A stretch of 64,000 bases of DNA from JAEUIX01 sp964611125 (lineage in GTDB: Bacteria; Planctomycetota; Phycisphaerae; Phycisphaerales; UBA1924), in assembly GCA_964611125.1 (NCBI GenBank), contig CAZSZO010000002.1, positions 137,579-201,578 on the forward strand. Direction: 5' to 3'. Shown here piece by piece: positions 43,349 through 52,145 of this stretch. Within the stretch, counting starts at the first letter, position 1, and each line of letters begins with the position of its first letter. The notes below the pieces were generated by a model. The model had not been told where the DNA came from, searched no databases, and saw nothing but the letters and a program-made list of their open reading frames with translations. The position numbers and the translations under genes were made by a program.

Positions 43349-44068
43349 TCATTCACCGTCCGCCGCGGTCATCTTCAGCTCAAAGACCGCCCCGTCGCAG
43401 TCGAGGTCCACCGTCCGGCCGTGAATCGCCCGGACCTTGAAGAATTCACCCACCACGTCGCCCACACGGACCATCCGTCCGCTGATGCGGGCCAAGGGCG
43501 ATGAGCCGCCCATCACCGTCTGCAGCCGCAGCGCCGTGAGCTGCATCTGGATCGCCGCCAGCCGCTCCGCCTCGCGCCGCTTCTGATTCTCGAGCTGCTC
43601 GGCCAGCTTCCGTGCCCGGTCGTCGTCGACCAGGTCGGGCGTCGGCAGCCCCGTCACCATCGAGTCCGCCAGCCGGAACGGGTTCTTCTTCACCGCCTCG
43701 CTGGGCACCTGCGAGCCCAGCCGGCTCGACTTGAGGTCTTCAAGCACCAGCGTGTGGTCCCGCCGCGGGCGGTTGGCCGCCTCCACCAGCGACTTGTCGA
43801 ACGTCACGCCCTTGCCCTCGCCGCCCTTCATGCCGACATAGCGCATGCCCCAGAGCACGCCGCCGGAGATCGCCACGGCCCCGGCGATCAGCAGCCACGC
43901 CGACGAGATCCGGGCCTTCCCGCCTCCGGCTGACAAGCCCTCGAGCGCCGGCTCCTGCACGCTCGCCTGACCTTCCTCAGGCTTCGCGCTCGCCTCGCCG
44001 CCCGCGCCGTTCAGCGGCGACAGGGTCGGATCCACCGGGGCCATCGCGTTCATGGTGCTCGGGTTCAC
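43349..44068 (-). CDS. PilP-like inner-membrane protein of the pilus operon
   Basis: A 239-residue protein starting at a GTG that overlaps the pilO stop as GTGA, with AAAGGAGGGG upstream. A Pro/Glu-rich cytoplasmic leader, one membrane helix (AWLLIAGAVAISGGVLWGMR, near residue 60), a charged helical stretch (RARKLAEQLENQKRREAERL) and a small C-terminal beta domain (RISGRMVRVGDVVGEFFKVR, then VDLDCDGAVFEL) are visible. That last domain resembles the beta-sandwich of PilP/GspC homology regions. Position directly after pilO supports a PilP role, linking the PilMNO platform to the secretin, but sequence similarity is weak and I give no gene symbol. Confidence 0.72.
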   Translation of the reverse strand: MNPSTMNAMAPVDPTLSPLNGAGGEASAKPEEGQASVQEPALEGLSAGGGKARISSAWLLIAGAVAISGGVLWGMRYVGMKGGEGKGVTFDKSLVEAANRPRRDHTLVLEDLKSSRLGSQVPSEAVKKNPFRLADSMVTGLPTPDLVDDDRARKLAEQLENQKRREAERLAAIQMQLTALRLQTVMGGSSPLARISGRMVRVGDVVGEFFKVRAIHGRTVDLDCDGAVFELKMTAADGE

Positions 44069-44637
44069 TTGTCCCCTCCTTTGGGCTCGCCGGAGGCCAC
44101 CGCCGGCTCCTGGTAGTAGACCGTCAGCGTGAATGACGCCTTGATGTTCCCGTCGGCGTCGTCGGCGCGCGTCAGCTTCATGTCCTGGATCTTGGTGATG
44201 CGCGGGATCTTCTCGAGGTCCTGCAGGAACCGGTAGAAGCCGTCGAAGTTCCCCGTGATCTCGACATCCAGCGGCTGCTCGAGCGCCAGCCCGCCCGCGG
44301 GGATCGTCTTGTCGTTCTTCTTGAAGGTCGGGATCTTCAGCCCGCACTTGCCCGCGATGATCGCCACCTCGCGCAGCACGATGTCGAGCTCCTTGCTCGA
44401 CGGCAGACGCGACTCGATCGCCTCGATGCTCTTCTTGATCTCTTCGTTGGCCTGCTCCAGGTCGGCCGTCTTCGAGGTCGCCGTGCGCAGCTTCTCCAGC
44501 ATCGCCTGCTTCAGCTCGATCTCGGTCTTGGCCTTCTCGATCTCCTCGTTCTGAGGTCGGAAGACCAGGAAGTAGCTCGCCAGCGGAACCGCCAGCAGCA
44601 CCACCAGGAAGATGAACTGTCGGATCCCCATTCCCAT
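44065..44637 (-). CDS. pilO: Type IV pilus assembly protein PilO
   Basis: A 190-residue bitopic inner-membrane protein: a short N-terminus, a membrane helix (IFLVVLLAVPLASYFLVFRP), a coiled coil (EEIEKAKTEIELKQAMLEKL, on to about residue 80) and a ferredoxin-like periplasmic domain (DIVLREVAIIAGKCGLKIPT, then LDVEITGNFDGFYRFLQDLE and FTLTVYYQEP). The GNFDGFYRFL segment is the classical PilO signature. It pairs with PilN in the inner-membrane alignment complex. It is 36 bases downstream of pilN and overlaps the pilP-like gene. Confidence 0.92.
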   Translation of the reverse strand: MGMGIRQFIFLVVLLAVPLASYFLVFRPQNEEIEKAKTEIELKQAMLEKLRTATSKTADLEQANEEIKKSIEAIESRLPSSKELDIVLREVAIIAGKCGLKIPTFKKNDKTIPAGGLALEQPLDVEITGNFDGFYRFLQDLEKIPRITKIQDMKLTRADDADGNIKASFTLTVYYQEPAVASGEPKGGDK

Positions 44638-44673
44638 GCTTCAGCTCCTCGCGGCGGCGCCGCGCTTACCCGT

Positions 44674-45567
44674 TCACCGGCCGTTCTTCGAAGGATCCTC
44701 CGCCCCGCTCAGGGCCCCAGGCCCCGGCCCCGTCAGCCCGCCCGACCCGCCCGGCCCCCCCGACCCACCCGTCCCGGCCGGGTTCGTCGGCGGCAGCGGC
44801 CCGCCCAGCCGGGGCGTCTTCAGCGGCTCGATCTTGCGGGCGTCGGCGTCGGGGCGGATCATCGCCTCGATCCGGAACTTCCGCATGCTCACTTCCTGCA
44901 GCTTCGCCTCCGCAGCGCTCACCAGGTCGACCTTCGTCAGCAGGCCGCACTCCTTGAGGGCCCGCTGGTAGTCCGCCACCGCCTCGTCGTTGTTCGAGTA
45001 GCCGATCAGCGACAGCGTGTATTCGATCTTCTGCGGCTTCGGCCGGGGCGGCTCCTCCTTCGGCGCCGCGCCGCCCTTGCCGTCCTTGCTCGCGATGCTC
45101 TTGGGCGCCTGCTTGGCCCCCGCCGGCGTCGGCTTGGGGGCCTCCACGAGGCGCTTGCTGGTCAGCTGCATCTCCGTCAGCGTCACGCGCTCGGGCATGC
45201 GGTTGACCAGTTCGGCCATCAGGATCGAACGGGGCACCCGCTCGTTGAGCGTCGCCGCGATCTCCGCCTTGTCAAGCATCACCGTCTGCTGGCTCTCGAG
45301 CTGCTTGAGCTGCTCGATCTTTTTGGTCTGCTCGGTGTACTGGGCGTTGATCCCGCGCTGCTGCTCCCGCACCGTGCTCCACGCCCGGTGCGTCACCAGG
45401 AAGGCGCCCACCACGCCGAACAGCACCACCCCGAACAGGAGCAGGCAGACGATGTTCGCCCGGGTCTCGACCTTCTTCTGCAGATAGTCCGCCGGCAGAA
45501 AGCTGGTCCCGCCCGTCGATTCGCCGGGCGCGAACAGGTCTCCCATGCGCTGCTTGATCGTCGTCAT
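44674..45567 (-). CDS. pilN: Type IV pilus assembly protein PilN-like
   Basis: A 297-residue bitopic protein. The cytoplasmic N-terminus (MTTIKQRMGDLFAPGESTGG, then FLPADYL) would contact PilM. A membrane helix near residues 40-62 (IVCLLLFGVVLFGVVGAFLV) is followed by a coiled coil (QRGINAQYTEQTKKIEQLKQ) and a PilN-type periplasmic fold (LVNRMPERVTLTEMQLTSKR, then EYTLSLIGYSNNDEAVADYQ). Two low-complexity segments, a Lys/Pro-rich one in the middle and a Gly/Pro tail (PAGTGGSGGPGGSGG), make it longer than the usual 180-200 residues. It lies between pilM and pilO. Confidence 0.88.
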   Translation of the reverse strand: MTTIKQRMGDLFAPGESTGGTSFLPADYLQKKVETRANIVCLLLFGVVLFGVVGAFLVTHRAWSTVREQQRGINAQYTEQTKKIEQLKQLESQQTVMLDKAEIAATLNERVPRSILMAELVNRMPERVTLTEMQLTSKRLVEAPKPTPAGAKQAPKSIASKDGKGGAAPKEEPPRPKPQKIEYTLSLIGYSNNDEAVADYQRALKECGLLTKVDLVSAAEAKLQEVSMRKFRIEAMIRPDADARKIEPLKTPRLGGPLPPTNPAGTGGSGGPGGSGGLTGPGPGALSGAEDPSKNGR

Positions 45568-45615
45568 CGGATCGCTCCCGAGGCCCGCGCCTCACTCAGT
45601 CGTCCCGCACGCGTT

Positions 45616-47001
45616 TCAAAGATCCGTCGGACACAGGCACAAGCCCAGCGTCGCCGCCCACCCGGGCTGAGGCTCGCTCAACGTCAACTGCTTCAGCGGC
45701 TCCGAGCCCGTGCGCGCCAGCCGCGCCAGCGGATCCGCCACGCTCGCCGGGGCCTTCAGCACCCGCGCAACGTGCTGGCACAGGGCCACGTGGCGCGACT
45801 CGCCCCCGATGAAGATCGTCCGCGTCAGGCGCCGCCCCGGGAAGAGCGAGTCGTGGTACCGCAGGCACATCGTGATCTCGTCGGTCACCGCATCCAGCGG
45901 TTCGTGCAGATCGATCGACGGGCCCACCGGCGTCGGCAGACCGCGCCCGATCGGCGTGTGCCCCTTGGCCGGCATCCCCGTCCGCCGCTCCTCTTCCGCA
46001 ACCGCGCTGTCGCCGCCCTTGCCGCCGCCCACGGGCCCGTCGGCTGCGTCTCCACCCCCTCCAGCTCGGGCCCCGCCCGCGGCTTGACCCTTGCCCGCCG
46101 CCGTCTGCGTCATCGCCGCCCGCAGCAGCGCCATTCCGTCGCCCTCAGGCTTCACCGCCGCGGCCGCCGCCTCCGCCTTGACCGCCGCCGCCGTGGCCGC
46201 CGCGGCCGACCGGGCCGCCGGCGTTAGCGCTGAGCAGCTGATCCGCTCCTTGTGCGCGCTCTCGATGTCCAGCTTCAGCTGCCTGGCCACCATCTCATCG
46301 AGGTACTGCCCGCCGATGCTCACCGTCTTGGCGAACACCAGCTGCGTCCCATGTGCGATCAGCACCCGCGTGCTCCCTCGCCCGAGATCCAGGTACAGGC
46401 TCGTGGCGTCGGCGTCCGCCGCTCGGCGCGTCACATGATCAAAGCTCCGCAGCACCGCGATGAACTCCGGGTGCAGCCCCACCGGCTCCAGCCGGGCCGA
46501 CCGCATCGCCCCCATCAGCCGGTCCACCATCGCCCGCGACGCCGCCATCCCGATGATCTCAACCTTGCCGCCCCCCGACGCCGCCGGCCCCACCTCAATG
46601 TGCCGGCACACGATCGCCTCCGGGGCGCAGTTCAACTGCATCGCCAGGGCGCCCCGCACCATCGATGCCATCTCCCGCGGCTCGCCCGCAGGGACTTGAA
46701 GGTGTTTGCAGTACGCCTGGGCCGTCGGAATCCCGCACACCGCCCGCCGGCCCCGGAAGCCGGCCGACTTCACCAGCTCCGGCAAGTGCTCCAGTTGCCA
46801 GGCCAGCCGCTTGTTCGCCTCGCCCAGAAGGTTCTCCGGCGTCGGCAGGAACGCCGCCGCCACCAGGGTGGGGGGGTCGCCCGTCACAACCTGGAGCGCC
46901 TTGATGCCCGATGCCCCAAAATCGAGCGCGATCGGGCCGACGCCACCCGGCATCAGCCCGCTCGACATCGACTTCAGCCGGTCCAGCCGCAGCCCGAACA
47001 T
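45616..47001 (-). CDS. pilM: Type IV pilus assembly protein PilM-like (actin-fold)
   Basis: A 461-residue cytoplasmic protein of the FtsA/PilM actin-like fold. Signature blocks are PIALDFGASGIKALQVVTGD (phosphate 1), the middle domain ALAMQLNCAPEAIVCRHIEV, phosphate 2 as TSLYLDLGRGSTRVLIAHGT, TVSIGGQYLDEMVARQLKLD and the adenosine motif TRTIFIGGESRHVALCQ. An Ala/Gly-rich insertion of about 100 residues (AAAATAAAVKAEAAAA, on through GGGDAADGPVGGG) splits the second half, so the protein is longer than the usual 350. The ATG at 47001 is used because the conserved N-terminus begins there. First gene of the pilM-N-O-P-B operon. The prepilin, PilC platform and secretin genes are not in this window. 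Confidence 0.9.
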   Translation of the reverse strand: MFGLRLDRLKSMSSGLMPGGVGPIALDFGASGIKALQVVTGDPPTLVAAAFLPTPENLLGEANKRLAWQLEHLPELVKSAGFRGRRAVCGIPTAQAYCKHLQVPAGEPREMASMVRGALAMQLNCAPEAIVCRHIEVGPAASGGGKVEIIGMAASRAMVDRLMGAMRSARLEPVGLHPEFIAVLRSFDHVTRRAADADATSLYLDLGRGSTRVLIAHGTQLVFAKTVSIGGQYLDEMVARQLKLDIESAHKERISCSALTPAARSAAAATAAAVKAEAAAAAVKPEGDGMALLRAAMTQTAAGKGQAAGGARAGGGGDAADGPVGGGKGGDSAVAEEERRTGMPAKGHTPIGRGLPTPVGPSIDLHEPLDAVTDEITMCLRYHDSLFPGRRLTRTIFIGGESRHVALCQHVARVLKAPASVADPLARLARTGSEPLKQLTLSEPQPGWAATLGLCLCPTDL

Positions 47002-47243
47002 CGTGCCCAACCTCCCTACCCAGGCCCGTCCAGGCCCGGTCCCGCCGCTCAGGTCCGCGTCCACGCGGCTCTCGCGCGGCACACGAACCCATCGACACTG
47101 GGTCATCGCCCCCTCGGGGCCCCGCCCTGAGACCCCGCGCGCACCGCCGCCCCGTCCCCCGCCCCGCAGACGGCGCAGACCTTGCACATCTTCACCCGTG
47201 TCCGAGAACTCCCCCGCCGCGCGCCCTCGCCCCGCTCGCCCAG

Positions 47244-47948
47244 CTACCGCAGGCGCACCGCCAAGCCCCTCGACAGCCGCTCCAGCCCCTCCAGCGCCCC
47301 GCGCAGATCCCACGCCTGCCGCGACCGCGCGCCCGTCGTGTTGCTCACCACCCGCACCTCCGCCCCACCCAGACCCACCCGCGCCGCCGCCTGCAGCACC
47401 GCGGCGCCCTCCATCGCCTCCACGATCGCCCCCGTCCGGCGCACCACCTCGCGCGCCAGTTCGTCGGTCCCAGAACAGGTTGACACCGTGGCGATCGCCC
47501 CTTCACGCTCCGCCAGCGGTGCCAACTGCGCATTCAGCGCCGCATCCGGCGGCATCGCCACCCCGGACCACTGTTGCGTGGGTGGAAACCCCATCGCCGC
47601 GATGTCGCGAAACCCGTCGCCCGCCTGCACGCCTTCATCCGCGAACACGCTCGCCGTGCTCAGCACCACTGCCCCAAGCCGGAGCCCCGATTCAGGGAGC
47701 GCGCCGCCAATCCCCAGGCTGACTATTCCCGCGTGCTCATCCGCCCGCGCGAATCGCGCCGTGGCGCCAGCCGCGTTGGCCTTGCCCACCCCGCTCTCGA
47801 CCACGTCGAACCGCCCGACCCGGGCCGGCGCCCAGGCCTCCCCCGGCCAGGCGATTCCGAGCCCCAGGCCAGCGGATAACCCCGCCCACACCGCCCGAAC
47901 CTCCGCCGGCGCCGCGACCACCACGAGCACCCGTTTCGTCGTGTCCAT
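47244..47948 (-). CDS. mqnB: Futalosine hydrolase
   Basis: A 234-residue nucleoside-phosphorylase-fold enzyme. Typical blocks are VLVVVAAPAEVRAVWAGL, VESGVGKANAAGATARFA, IVSLGIGGALPESGLRLGAV with the acid pocket VFADEGVQAGDGF, STCSGTDELAREVVRRTGAI and VEAMEGAAVLQAAAR. The EAMEGA motif holds the catalytic glutamate/aspartate region of MTA/SAH-type nucleosidases; the ADEG motif is typical of MqnB. It converts futalosine or aminodeoxyfutalosine-type intermediates in the alternative menaquinone pathway. The ATG at 47948 is chosen over an upstream ATG at 48008 because the extra 20 residues are Gly/Pro-rich and unconserved. It lies on the same strand as pilM, 242 bases away. Confidence 0.88.
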   Translation of the reverse strand: MDTTKRVLVVVAAPAEVRAVWAGLSAGLGLGIAWPGEAWAPARVGRFDVVESGVGKANAAGATARFARADEHAGIVSLGIGGALPESGLRLGAVVLSTASVFADEGVQAGDGFRDIAAMGFPPTQQWSGVAMPPDAALNAQLAPLAEREGAIATVSTCSGTDELAREVVRRTGAIVEAMEGAAVLQAAARVGLGGAEVRVVSNTTGARSRQAWDLRGALEGLERLSRGLAVRLR

Positions 47949-48094
47949 CCCCAACGGTACGGGCCCGCACCCTCGCCCGAACGGCCCGCTTCCCGTAGGA
48001 TCGCCCATTCACTGTCCCCGCTGGTCCGGATCGCCTCCGGCCCGGCGCCCGCCTGCGCGCCGTCCGCAGCCACAACCCCCGCCGGAGCCCTCGC

Positions 48095-51000
48095 CTGCCC
48101 GTTCTCTCCGCCATCGTCGCCGACCCCGTCATCGCCCGCATCGCCGAGGCCGCCCTGACCCATCGCCGCGCGGCCGCCCGTGGCGCCTGCGGCTCCTCCA
48201 CGGCGTTCGTCGCCGCCGCGATCGGTCGGCGCGCCCGCCGCCCGGTGATCCTGCTCGTGGCGCACGTTGACGACGCCGACGAAGCCGTGGATGAACTCTC
48301 CGGCGCAGGGGTCAGCGCCGCCCGCTTCCCCGCCCTCGAAACCCTTCCCGGCGAGTCCGGCGCCAGCATCGAGCTGCTCGCCGAGCGCCTCGCGATCGTG
48401 CGCCGCATGCTCGCGCTGGCCGAGCACCCCGCCGAGCTGGTCCTCGTCGCCCCCATCCAGGCCCTGATGCAGTCTGTCCCCTCGCCGGCCGCGCTGGCCG
48501 GCGCCGTGCGCGTCGTGCGCGTGGGCGACACCCTCCCGGGCGGACCTGCCGAGGTCGTCCGCTGGCTCGATGCCGCCGGCTACCGAAGGGTCGACACCAT
48601 CGAGGAGCCAGGCGACTTCGCCGTTCGCGGCGGCATCCTCGATGTCTTCCCCCCGGGCGATGCCAGCGATGCGCCCCCCCAGCCCGGCGCGGCCGGAACG
48701 GCCGCCCCCGAATCCCTGGGCGGCGCCCCCGTCCGGCTCGACTTCTTCGGCGATCAGGTCGACCGCATCAGCGAGATCGATGTCGAGTCCATGGCCGTCG
48801 ACCGCGCCCTCTCCGGCGTGCAACTCGTCTGCGCCAAGCCCGAGCTGCTGCTCCGCGACGGCGTTGTCAACGCCATCGATCTCCTGCCCCGCGAGACCAT
48901 CGCCGTCCTCCACGAGCTCATCGAGCTCACCGAGCAGGGCCGCGGCTACTACGAGCGCTGCGTCGACACCCGGGGCATCTTCGGCCCCCCGGCGGTGTTC
49001 AAGGCTCTGCGCGACCGCCTCTCCGCCACCATCGAGATCGGCCGCGCCTCGCACTCTTCCGGCGGGGCCGAAGGCGAGCTCTTCGATCTCCCCGTCGCCG
49101 CGGCGCCCCCGCTCAGCGATGACGTCGCCAAGGCCATCGCCGAACTCGCCGAGATGGCCGCTCCCTCGAGCGCCAGCGTCAGCTCGCCACCCGTGCAGGT
49201 CACGGTGCTCTGCCAGAACGAGGGCGAGCGGCAGCGCCTGGGCGAGTTGCTTGCGCAGTACGCGCCGCAGGCGCCAGGAACCGTCGGGCCCGGGGTTGAA
49301 TCCGCCCTGGCGTACCTGCACCAGGGCTTCGTCTGGCGGTCCGCCCGCCCCGTCCTCTTCCTGCCTTATCACGAGCTGCTGGGCCGCTTCCAGGCCCGTC
49401 GCCGGTCGGGCCGTCTCCGGGCCGGGCGAGCCATGGACACGTTTCTGGAGCTGCAGCCAGGCGACTATGTCGTCCACGTCGAGCACGGGATCGCCCGCTA
49501 TCTGGGCCTCAAGCTCCTCAAACCACGGGAGGCCAACCCCGCCTTCGCCGCGCGCATGAAGCGGGCTGGCGACGACCCCGCCGGCCCCGAAGAGGCGGAG
49601 GAGTACCTCACCCTTGAGTTCGACGGCTCCGCCAAGCTGCACGTCCCCGCCGCCAAGTGCGCCCTGGTGCAGAAGTACATCGGCGGCTTCAAGGGCAAGC
49701 CGCCCCTTTCGACCCTGGGTGGCCAGCGCTGGAAGAGCCAGAAGGAGCGCGTCACCGACAGCGTCCGCGAGCTCGCCGCCGAGCTCCTGCGCGTGCGCGC
49801 GGCCCGCGAATCGATGCCCGGCATCCGCTACCCGGCCGACACCCCCTGGCAGAAGGAGTTCGAGGACGAGTTCCCCTACGACGAGACCGAGGACCAGCTT
49901 GCCGCGCTCGCCGAGATCAAGCGGGACATGCAGGGCCAGCGTCCCATGGACCGGCTGCTTTGCGGCGATGTCGGCTACGGCAAGACCGAGATGGCCATCC
50001 GGGCGGCGTTCAAGGCCGCCGAGTATGGCAAGCAGGTCGCGGTGCTGGTTCCCACCACGGTCCTTGCCGAGCAGCATGAGCGGACCTTCCGCAACCGTTT
50101 CAAGGACTATCCCTTCAAGGTCGCCTCGATCTCCCGGTTCAAGACCGATGGCGAGGTCCGCGAGATCCTCGAGGAGGTCGCCGGGGGGCGCATCGACGTG
50201 GTCATCGGCACCCACCGCCTGCTCTCCAGGGACGTCCGCTTCGCCGACCTGGGCCTGGTCGTCGTCGACGAGGAGCAGCGCTTCGGCGTCGAGCACAAGG
50301 AGCGGCTCCTCGGGTTGCGGCTCACCGCCGATGTGCTGACGCTCTCGGCCACCCCCATCCCCCGCACGCTGCACATGGCCATGCTGGGGATCCGCGACAT
50401 CTCCAGCCTCGCCACCGCCCCCGCCGACCGGCGCGCGGTCGTCACCGAGGTCATCCCGCGGAACCCGGTTCGCCTCAAGCAGATCTTCGACCGCGAGCTG
50501 GCCCGCGAGGGCCAGATCTACTACGTCCACAACCGGGTCTACGACATCAAGACCGTCGCCGACGACGTCCAGAAGCTCGCCCCCGGGGCCCGCATCGTCG
50601 TCGGCCACGGGCAGATGCCCGACAAGGAGCTCGAGGATGTCATGCTCAAGTTCATGCGCCGCGAAGCGGACATCCTGGTCTCCACGACCATCATCGAGAG
50701 CGGCATCGACAATCCCACCGCCAACACGATGGTGATCGACGACGCCGATCGCTTCGGCCTCGCCGACCTCCACCAGCTGCGCGGGCGCGTCGGCCGCTAC
50801 AAGCACCGCGCGTACTGCTACCTGCTCCTGCCCGAGAGCCGGCCCGTCCGGGACATCGCCCGCCAGCGCCTCAAGGCCATCGAGCAGTTCAGCATGCTCG
50901 GGGCCGGCTTCAAGATCGCCATGCGCGACCTGGAGATCCGCGGGGCCGGCAACATCCTGGGCCCCGAGCAGTCGGGCCACATCGCTTCGGTCGGCTACGA

Positions 51001-51616
51001 CATGTACTGCCAGCTTCTCGAACGCTCAGTCAAGGAGCTCCGCAACGAGACGGTCGCCACCCCCAACGAGACCGCCGTCGACATCGGCGTCACCGCCGTC
51101 ATCCCCAAGACCTACATCCCCAGCGATCAGCGCCGGCTCGAGGCCTACCGCCGCATCAGCCTCGCCGGCTCGGCCGCGGATCTCGCCAAAGTGGCGATCG
51201 AGCTCACCCAGGCGTACGGCAAGCCCCCGGCCAGCGCCCAGCGGCTGCTCGATCTGGCCGAGATCCGCATCGGCGCCCGCGCGCTGGGGATCCGCAGCCT
51301 GACGATCCGCGAGAAGGACCTCGTCATGCTCACCGATCGACCTCAGGACCTTGCCGCGCGGTTTGAAACGGCCAAGGGACAGACCGCTGTGCTGGCGCCG
51401 GCATCAGCCGCCGCTCTGAGTGAGGTGTATTGGCGCCCCATCTCACCCAACGCCTTCGAGGCCAACACGCTGGTGGTGATCTTGAAGAAGCGGCTTGGCG
51501 AACAGCTCGCCATCGCCATTCCCGCGTCGGCGCCTCCTGCCGCCGCGCCGGTTCTCCCGCCGACCCGCCCGAAGCGCGAGCAGGAGCGCCCAAAGGCGCG
51601 CTCGACCAAGCGTTAA
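48095..51616 (+). CDS. mfd: Transcription-repair coupling factor Mfd
   Basis: A large SF2 translocase of about 1170 residues that removes stalled RNA polymerase and recruits UvrA. It has the UvrB-like N-terminus (GACGSSTAFVAAAIGRRARR, then PGDFAVRGGILDVFPPG), the CarD-like RNA-polymerase interaction domain (LQPGDYVVHVEHGIARYLGL), and the helicase core with CGDVGYGKTEMAIRAAFKAA, VVVDEEQRFGVEHKERLL and SATPIPRTLHMAMLGIRDIS. The C-terminal regulatory D7 domain is shorter and ends in a basic tail. The first canonical start in frame is GTG 48245, which would remove about 50 conserved residues. The frame stays open upstream to a TAG near 47997 but has only CTG-type codons (48053, 48095) as candidates. 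The start given is provisional. Confidence 0.95.
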   Translation: MPVLSAIVADPVIARIAEAALTHRRAAARGACGSSTAFVAAAIGRRARRPVILLVAHVDDADEAVDELSGAGVSAARFPALETLPGESGASIELLAERLAIVRRMLALAEHPAELVLVAPIQALMQSVPSPAALAGAVRVVRVGDTLPGGPAEVVRWLDAAGYRRVDTIEEPGDFAVRGGILDVFPPGDASDAPPQPGAAGTAAPESLGGAPVRLDFFGDQVDRISEIDVESMAVDRALSGVQLVCAKPELLLRDGVVNAIDLLPRETIAVLHELIELTEQGRGYYERCVDTRGIFGPPAVFKALRDRLSATIEIGRASHSSGGAEGELFDLPVAAAPPLSDDVAKAIAELAEMAAPSSASVSSPPVQVTVLCQNEGERQRLGELLAQYAPQAPGTVGPGVESALAYLHQGFVWRSARPVLFLPYHELLGRFQARRRSGRLRAGRAMDTFLELQPGDYVVHVEHGIARYLGLKLLKPREANPAFAARMKRAGDDPAGPEEAEEYLTLEFDGSAKLHVPAAKCALVQKYIGGFKGKPPLSTLGGQRWKSQKERVTDSVRELAAELLRVRAARESMPGIRYPADTPWQKEFEDEFPYDETEDQLAALAEIKRDMQGQRPMDRLLCGDVGYGKTEMAIRAAFKAAEYGKQVAVLVPTTVLAEQHERTFRNRFKDYPFKVASISRFKTDGEVREILEEVAGGRIDVVIGTHRLLSRDVRFADLGLVVVDEEQRFGVEHKERLLGLRLTADVLTLSATPIPRTLHMAMLGIRDISSLATAPADRRAVVTEVIPRNPVRLKQIFDRELAREGQIYYVHNRVYDIKTVADDVQKLAPGARIVVGHGQMPDKELEDVMLKFMRREADILVSTTIIESGIDNPTANTMVIDDADRFGLADLHQLRGRVGRYKHRAYCYLLLPESRPVRDIARQRLKAIEQFSMLGAGFKIAMRDLEIRGAGNILGPEQSGHIASVGYDMYCQLLERSVKELRNETVATPNETAVDIGVTAVIPKTYIPSDQRRLEAYRRISLAGSAADLAKVAIELTQAYGKPPASAQRLLDLAEIRIGARALGIRSLTIREKDLVMLTDRPQDLAARFETAKGQTAVLAPASAAALSEVYWRPISPNAFEANTLVVILKKRLGEQLAIAIPASAPPAAAPVLPPTRPKREQERPKARSTKR

Positions 51617-51882
51617 ATGTTCTGCTTGAGCTGCCCGCTGGGGCGAAAGCCGCAGGTCTTGGTCGGGGGGATCGTCATCGGCTCTTTGGTGACGGGGTTC
51701 ACGCCTCGTCGCTCGCCGCGATCACGTTTGGAAAACGTCCCGAAGCCGACAATGTTGACTTTGGCGTCGGTCTTCAGGCCCAGCGTGATGCACTCCAGCA
51801 CGGTGTCCACCGTGCGGCTGGCCTCCGCCTTGCTGACCTTTAGCTCGGCCGCCACGGCCTCGATCAAGTCGCCCTTGTTCAT
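51613..51882 (-). CDS. HU-family DNA-binding protein
   Basis: An 89-residue nucleoid protein: MNKGDLIEAVAAELKVSKAE, then VDTVLECITLGLKTDAKVNI, the conserved VGFGTFSKRDRGERRGVNPV with the beta-arm, and TIPPTKTCGFRPSGQLKQNI at the end. It is the full HU/IHF length. The ATG at 51882 follows GGAGG at 5-base spacing. HU bends DNA non-specifically as a dimer; the beta-arm GERRGVNPVTKEP carries the usual Pro. Its stop overlaps the mfd stop by 4 bases (TTAA), the two genes being convergent. Confidence 0.95.
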   Translation of the reverse strand: MNKGDLIEAVAAELKVSKAEASRTVDTVLECITLGLKTDAKVNIVGFGTFSKRDRGERRGVNPVTKEPMTIPPTKTCGFRPSGQLKQNI

Positions 51883-51996
51883 GGTCGCCTCCGCGCCCGC
51901 AGAAAGGCCCACCAAACAACGATCCGTCAGGGATCCATCCGGAATCGACGCCACCCTCGCGCCATCGTGGCGCCTCAGCCCAACCTCAGCCATTTC

Positions 51997-52024
51997 AGAC
52001 TAACTCCTAGCTTGCCTAAGTCAA
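51997..52024 (-). promoter_or_regulatory. Possible promoter for the HU gene
   Basis: On the minus strand TTGACT (52019-52024) is separated by 16 bases from TAGTCT (51997-52002). The -35 is good and the -10 matches only about half of the consensus. It would give a leader of about 110 bases. Confidence 0.25.
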
Positions 52025-52145
52025 CTGCACACAGCCTCACATTGTCCGGAAACCCGCTCTCCCGGCGGACTTTGCAGTCCCGTAATACACGATCAGAGCC
52101 CGAAAAGGAGCCGAAGGCCAGAACGCGACGTACGATGGAGTGAGC

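Noticed and set aside
47723..50980. A 1085-codon minus-strand open frame
   Set aside because: Antisense shadow of mfd; the mfd frame has all helicase motifs, while this one has none.
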